A stretch of DNA of 64,000 nt from Nonomuraea montanisoli (GTDB lineage: Bacteria > Actinomycetota > Actinomycetes > Streptosporangiales > Streptosporangiaceae). The notes under the pieces were generated by a model, which saw nothing but the letters and a program-made list of their open reading frames with translations, made no database searches and was not told the origin of the DNA. The position numbers and the translations under genes are program-made. Below are positions 60,132 to 64,000 of this stretch, piece by piece. Numbering within the stretch: the stretch's first letter is position 1; each line of letters begins with the position of its first letter. Where the stretch lies: contig NZ_JABWGN010000007.1 of NCBI RefSeq assembly GCF_013363975.1, positions 310,001 to 374,000 on the forward strand, given 5' to 3'.

Positions 60132-61429
60132 TCCACGTTCTCGCGGCCGATCCGACCCTCGCCGACTTCGGCAAGGACCCGGTCTGGATCACCATCATCA
60201 AGGCCGTGATGCTCTTCGTCTTCCTGATGCTGGGCGTCCTGTTCGGCGTCTGGTTCGAGCGCAAGCTCATCTCGCGGATGCAGAACCGCTACGGCCCCAA
60301 CCGGGCCGGCAAGTTCGGTCTGCTGCAGTCCGTGGCCGACGGCCTGAAGATGGGCCTGAAGGAGGACCTCTTCCCGCGGACCGTGGACAAGGTGCTCTAC
60401 CTGCTGGCCCCGATCATCATGGTCGTCCCGGCCTTCCTGGCCTTCTCGATCGTGCCCATCGGGCCGATGGTCAACCTGTTCGGCGTGCAGACGCCGCTGC
60501 AGCTCGTGGACCTGCCGGTGGCCGTGCTGTTCATGCTGGCCATGGGCGCCATCTCGGTCTACGGCGTGGTGCTGGCCGGCTGGTCGTCGCGCTCGCCGTA
60601 CGCGCTGCTCGGCGGTCTGCGCTCGGCGGCCCAGGTGGTCTCGTACGAGATCGCGATGGGCCTGTCGTTCGTCGGGATCTTCCTGTTCGCCGGCACGCTG
60701 TCCACCTCGGAGATCGTCAAGGCGCAGGAGCAGACCTGGTACGCGGTCCTGCTCATCCCGTCGTTCCTCGTGTACGTGGTCTGCATGTTCGGTGAGGCCG
60801 CCCGCATCCCGTTCGACCTGCCCGAGGGCGAGGGCGAGCTGGTCGGCGGCTTCCAGACCGAGTACTCCTCCTCCCTGAAGTTCGCTCTGATCATGATGGG
60901 CGAGTACCTTCACACGTTCACCGCCTCCGGCATCGCGGTCACGCTGTTCCTCGGCGGCTGGCGGGCGCCCTGGCCCATCTCCCTGTGGGAGGGGGCCAAC
61001 CAGGGCTGGTGGCCGGTCCTGTGGTTCTTCATCAAGTTCGTGCTCACGTTCTGCTTCATCGTGTGGGTGCGGGCCTCCCTGCCGCGGGTGCGCTACGACC
61101 AGCTCATGTCCCTGGGCTGGAAGGTGCTGATCCCGGTCAACCTGGCGTGGATCCTCGTCGTCGCCGCGGTCCGCAACGTGGTGGTCAACAACGACACCTC
61201 GGCGGTGTCCATGGGGCTCGGCGCGGTCATCGTCATCGGCGCCATCGCCATCTGGCTCCGGTTCGACACCGTCAACCAGCGGCGCAGGGAAGCGAAGAAG
61301 GCCCAGGCGGAGGCCGAGTTCGAGGAGCTGTCCAGCGAGCCGGCGGCGGGTGGCTTCCCGGTGCCGCCGCTCGATCTGCCGCACTACCACGGGGTGCAGC
61401 ACAAGGAGATTCCCAGTGGGACTAACTGA
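60128..61429 (+). CDS. nuoH: NADH-quinone oxidoreductase subunit H
   Basis: The 433-residue subunit has eight transmembrane helices and forms the heel of complex I and the quinone entry. Landmarks: VWFERKLISRMQNRYGPNRA, DGLKMGLKEDLFPRTVDKVL, the acidic loop EAARIPFDLPEGEGELVGGF, and WVRASLPRVRYDQLMSLGWK. A long C-terminal tail (LSSEPAAGGFPVPPLDLPHY) is an actinobacterial extra. It overlaps nuoI by 14 bases. Confidence 0.96.
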   Translation: MIHVLAADPTLADFGKDPVWITIIKAVMLFVFLMLGVLFGVWFERKLISRMQNRYGPNRAGKFGLLQSVADGLKMGLKEDLFPRTVDKVLYLLAPIIMVVPAFLAFSIVPIGPMVNLFGVQTPLQLVDLPVAVLFMLAMGAISVYGVVLAGWSSRSPYALLGGLRSAAQVVSYEIAMGLSFVGIFLFAGTLSTSEIVKAQEQTWYAVLLIPSFLVYVVCMFGEAARIPFDLPEGEGELVGGFQTEYSSSLKFALIMMGEYLHTFTASGIAVTLFLGGWRAPWPISLWEGANQGWWPVLWFFIKFVLTFCFIVWVRASLPRVRYDQLMSLGWKVLIPVNLAWILVVAAVRNVVVNNDTSAVSMGLGAVIVIGAIAIWLRFDTVNQRRREAKKAQAEAEFEELSSEPAAGGFPVPPLDLPHYHGVQHKEIPSGTN

Positions 61430-61931
61430 TTGGCTGAACCCCGTCAAGGGCTTCGGGGTCACCTTCCACACGATGTTCAAGAAGCCCGTCACGATCAACT
61501 ACCCGGAGGAGAAGCGGCCGACGGCTCCGCGCTTCCACGGGCGCCACCAGCTCAACCGGTGGCCGGACGGGCTGGAGAAGTGCGTCGGCTGCGAGCTGTG
61601 CGCCTGGGCGTGTCCGGCCGACGCCATCTTCGTCGAGGGCGCCGACAACACCGACGAGGAGCGCTTCTCCCCGGGCGAGCGTTACGGGCGCACCTACCAG
61701 ATCAACTATCTGCGGTGCATCCTGTGCGGACTCTGCATCGAGGCGTGCCCCACCCGGGCGCTCACGATGACCAACGAGTACGAGCTGGCCGACACCGACC
61801 GCGAGAGCCTCATCTACACCAAGGAGATGCTCCTCGCGCCGCTCACACCCGGCATGGAGCAGCCTCCGCACCCCATGCGGCTCGGCGAGACCGAAGAGGA
61901 CTACTACCGGCTGGGGCGGACCAATGGGTGA
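61416..61931 (+). CDS. nuoI: NADH-quinone oxidoreductase subunit I
   Basis: The 171-residue subunit carries two 4Fe-4S clusters, N6a and N6b, with ligand sets KCVGCELCAWACPADAIFVE and RCILCGLCIEACPTRALTMT. It conducts electrons from NuoG to NuoB. The GTG at 61416 was chosen for the AAGGAG 7-8 bases before it. The C-terminal extension after residue 140 is common in high-GC species. Confidence 0.96.
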   Translation: MGLTDWLNPVKGFGVTFHTMFKKPVTINYPEEKRPTAPRFHGRHQLNRWPDGLEKCVGCELCAWACPADAIFVEGADNTDEERFSPGERYGRTYQINYLRCILCGLCIEACPTRALTMTNEYELADTDRESLIYTKEMLLAPLTPGMEQPPHPMRLGETEEDYYRLGRTNG

Positions 61932-62682
61932 GACCATCACGTTCTGGGTGCTCGCCGTCGTGTCCGTCGGCGCCGCGCTCGGCATGGTCTTCAACCGGAA
62001 GGCCGTGTACTCGGCGCTGATGCTCGGCACCGTGATGCTCTGCCTGGCGGTGATGTACGCCGTGCAGGACGCGCCGTTCCTGGCCGCGGTGCAGATCATC
62101 GTCTACACCGGCGCCGTCATGATGCTGTTCCTGTTCGTGCTCATGCTGGTGGGCGTCGACTCGTCCGACTCACTGGTCGAGACGCTCAAGGGCCAGCGGT
62201 TCTGGGCGGCGATCGCGGCCATCGGCTTCGCCGTGCTGATCATCGTGGCCGTCGGCAACGCGGTCTTCGCCCCGCAGGCGGGCGTGGAGGGCGCGGTCGG
62301 CACGGCCGGCTACATCCGGTCGCTGGCGCTGCTGCTGTTCACCAAGTACGTGTTCGCGTTCGAGATCACCTCGGCGCTGCTCATCACCGCCGCGCTCGGC
62401 GCGATGGTGCTGGCGCACCGCGAGCGGCTCACCGAGAAGGCCACGCAGAAGGACCTGTCGCGGGCCCGCTTCCTCGGCGACCGCCCGTCGCCGCTGCCGG
62501 GCCCCGGCACGTACGCCCGCAACAACGCCATCGACATGCCGGCGCTGCTGCACGACGGCTCCGTCGCGGAGGACTCGGTCAACCGCTACATCGCGCGCTA
62601 CGACGTCGAGCACGGTCACCTGCCCGAGGACCCGCGCCTGGCCGAGGCGATCCAGCACAAGGCCGAGGAGGACTCCAAGTGA
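61924..62682 (+). CDS. nuoJ: NADH-quinone oxidoreductase subunit J
   Basis: The 252-residue membrane subunit has five transmembrane helices with the conserved LAAVQIIVYTGAVMMLFLFV (helix 3, pi-bulge region) and LFTKYVFAFEITSALLITAA. A longer cytosolic C-terminal tail (about 90 residues) is found in actinobacteria. It takes part in conformational coupling of the quinone site to the pumps. Confidence 0.95.
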   Translation: MGETITFWVLAVVSVGAALGMVFNRKAVYSALMLGTVMLCLAVMYAVQDAPFLAAVQIIVYTGAVMMLFLFVLMLVGVDSSDSLVETLKGQRFWAAIAAIGFAVLIIVAVGNAVFAPQAGVEGAVGTAGYIRSLALLLFTKYVFAFEITSALLITAALGAMVLAHRERLTEKATQKDLSRARFLGDRPSPLPGPGTYARNNAIDMPALLHDGSVAEDSVNRYIARYDVEHGHLPEDPRLAEAIQHKAEEDSK

Positions 62683-62975
62683 CCGCGCACTACCTGGTCC
62701 TGTCGGGGCTGCTGTTCGCCATCGGCGCGATGGGCGTGCTCATCCGGCGCAACGCGATCGTGGTGTTCATGTGCGTCGAGCTCATGCTCAACGCCTGCAA
62801 CCTCGCGTTCGTCACCTTCGCCCGGCAGAACGGCAACCTCGAGGGCCAGATCATCGCGTTCTTCGTGATGGTGGTGGCCGCAGCCGAGGTCGTGGTCGGC
62901 CTGGCCATCATCGTGACGATCTTCCGAACCCGCAGGTCCGCGTCCGTCGACGACGCCAACCTGCTGAAGTACTAA
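62679..62975 (+). CDS. nuoK: NADH-quinone oxidoreductase subunit K
   Basis: A 98-residue, three-helix subunit with the proton-channel glutamates in VFMCVELMLNACNLAFVTFA and AAAEVVVGLAIIVTIFRTRR. It is normal in length and motifs. Its GTG overlaps the nuoJ stop (GTGA). 10 bases separate it from nuoL. Confidence 0.95.
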   Translation: MTAHYLVLSGLLFAIGAMGVLIRRNAIVVFMCVELMLNACNLAFVTFARQNGNLEGQIIAFFVMVVAAAEVVVGLAIIVTIFRTRRSASVDDANLLKY

Positions 62976-62985
62976 GAGGTGACTG

Positions 62986-64000
62986 GTGGAATCTCCTGTT
63001 GAGATCGTCCAGCACACCGCCGGCGGCGTGATCGGCGTCTCATGGCTCATGATCGCCTTCCCGCTCCTGGGCGCGGCGATCCTGCTGATCCTGGGACGCA
63101 AGACCGACCGGTGGGGCCATCTGCTGGGCGTGGCCATGTCCCTCGCCTCGTTCGTCGTGGCGGTGCTGGCGTTCGTCGAACTCCTCGGCCTGTCCGCGGA
63201 GCAGCGGCGTCAGGCCGTGCACCTGTACGAGTTCATCCCCGGCATGGCGGACATGGGGCTGCTGATCGACCCGCTGTCGATCAGCTTCGCGCTGCTGATC
63301 ACGGGTGTCGGATCGCTGATCCACATCTACTCGATCGGCTACATGTCGCACGACCCCGACCGGCGCCGGTTCTTCTCGTACCTGAACCTGTTCGTCGCCG
63401 CGATGCTCCTGCTGGTGCTGGCCGACAACTACGTCGGCCTGTTCATCGGCTGGGAGGGCGTGGGCCTGGCCTCGTACCTGCTCATCGGCTTCTGGCAGTT
63501 CAAGCCGTCGGCCGCGGTCGCCGCGAAGAAGGCGTTCGTCGTCAACCGCGTCGGTGACTTCGGGCTGCTCGTCGGCATGTTCATCATGTGGAGCGCGACC
63601 GGCACCTTCGCCTTCGCCGAGCTCTCGGAGAAGGCGGGCAGCCTGTCGCAGCCGATGGTCACCGCGATCGGCCTGCTGCTGCTCCTCGGCGCGTGCGGCA
63701 AGTCGGCGCAGCTCCCGCTGCAGTCCTGGCTCCTCGACGCCATGGAGGGCCCGACCCCGGTCTCGGCCCTCATCCACGCGGCGACCATGGTCACCGCCGG
63801 CGTCTACCTGGTGGTCCGCTCGGGCGCGTTCTTCTTCCCGGAGGGCTCGGCGCAGGCGCTGGCCGTCGCGATCGTCGGCGCGGCCACGCTGCTCGCCGGT
63901 GCGATCATCGGTTGCGCGAAGGACGACATCAAGAAGGGCCTGGCCGGCTCGACGATGTCGCAGATCGGCTACATGATGCTCGGCGCGGGCCTCGGCCCGG
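62986..64000 (+). CDS. nuoL: NADH-quinone oxidoreductase subunit L, partial (cut by window end)
   Basis: The GTG at 62986 with AGAGG 6 bases upstream opens a frame still open at the window end (338 codons seen). It is the antiporter-like proton-pumping subunit. Helices and motifs seen: ISFALLITGVGSLIHIYSIG, DNYVGLFIGWEGVGLASYLL with the key Glu, KAFVVNRVGDFGLLVGMFI with the Lys/Arg, and QLPLQSWLLDAMEGPTPVSA. The remaining part, with the lateral helix, and probably nuoM and nuoN lie to the right. Confidence 0.95.
   Translation, partial: MESPVEIVQHTAGGVIGVSWLMIAFPLLGAAILLILGRKTDRWGHLLGVAMSLASFVVAVLAFVELLGLSAEQRRQAVHLYEFIPGMADMGLLIDPLSISFALLITGVGSLIHIYSIGYMSHDPDRRRFFSYLNLFVAAMLLLVLADNYVGLFIGWEGVGLASYLLIGFWQFKPSAAVAAKKAFVVNRVGDFGLLVGMFIMWSATGTFAFAELSEKAGSLSQPMVTAIGLLLLLGACGKSAQLPLQSWLLDAMEGPTPVSALIHAATMVTAGVYLVVRSGAFFFPEGSAQALAVAIVGAATLLAGAIIGCAKDDIKKGLAGSTMSQIGYMMLGAGLGP

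Overview
The window is high-GC DNA (roughly 70% by eye) with dense genes, many GTG starts and 4-base ATGA/GTGA overlaps. It encodes homologues of the sporulation regulators BldN and BldC, a menaquinone-linked complex I and Rex. This fits a filamentous actinobacterium. Gene content and order (acuC - BdtA-like HTH - bS22 - epimerase - acyltransferase - sigma BldN - glutaredoxin - rex-hemACDB) resemble Streptomyces and its relatives; my guess is Streptosporangiales (Nonomuraea-like), but no rRNA or marker in the window proves it.

Region 1-7964 looks like the right part of an actinomycete integrative and conjugative element (AICE, pSAM2-like). It holds a RepSA-type initiator running off the left edge, a TraB/FtsK-like DNA translocase split into a membrane half and a motor half, a small regulatory protein next to a 16-bp palindrome, two secreted cargo-like proteins, two coupled unknown genes and a large XRE regulator. 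The right end carries a long inverted repeat around a strong G-quadruplex motif. It abuts an ABC-transporter ATPase gene cut inside its Walker A motif, next to a host histidine kinase/response regulator pair.

Region 8000-22050 is chromosomal: the two-component system, acuC, a conserved companion gene, a BldC-like DNA-binding protein, ribosomal protein bS22, an NAD-dependent epimerase, a PlsC-type acyltransferase, an SDR, an ECF sigma factor coupled to an LCP-domain protein, a HAD hydrolase, a DUF5667 protein, a BldN-like sigma factor whose stop codon lies in a 17-bp tandem repeat, a membrane protein fused to a monooxygenase-like domain, and a glutaredoxin. Region 22070-28300 is the rex-hemA-hemC-hemD-hemB operon plus a primase/polymerase-like gene. 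Region 28300-42500 holds a PadR-controlled MacAB-like export operon, a CPBP protease, hemL, a GNAT, a secreted metallopeptidase, a TetR gene divergent from two small genes with paired operators, and an EamA exporter divergent from a LysR regulator. Region 41800-46400 is a cytochrome c maturation set (histidine phosphatase, ResA/TlpA, CcdA, ResB, CcsB).

Region 46400-51260 holds a PLDc_N membrane protein, an ATLF-like metallopeptidase with a partner, bldC, a DUF4229 protein, a secreted beta-propeller and menG. From 51459 to the right edge runs a geranylgeranyl-reductase gene followed by nuoA-nuoL (nuoL cut by the edge). A perfect Rex operator lies just downstream of the inferred promoter, so the redox sensor encoded at 22 kb probably controls both its own haem operon and the respiratory operon. 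Haem synthesis (hemA,C,D,B,L), cytochrome c assembly, menaquinone synthesis and complex I make this window largely a respiratory-chain region.
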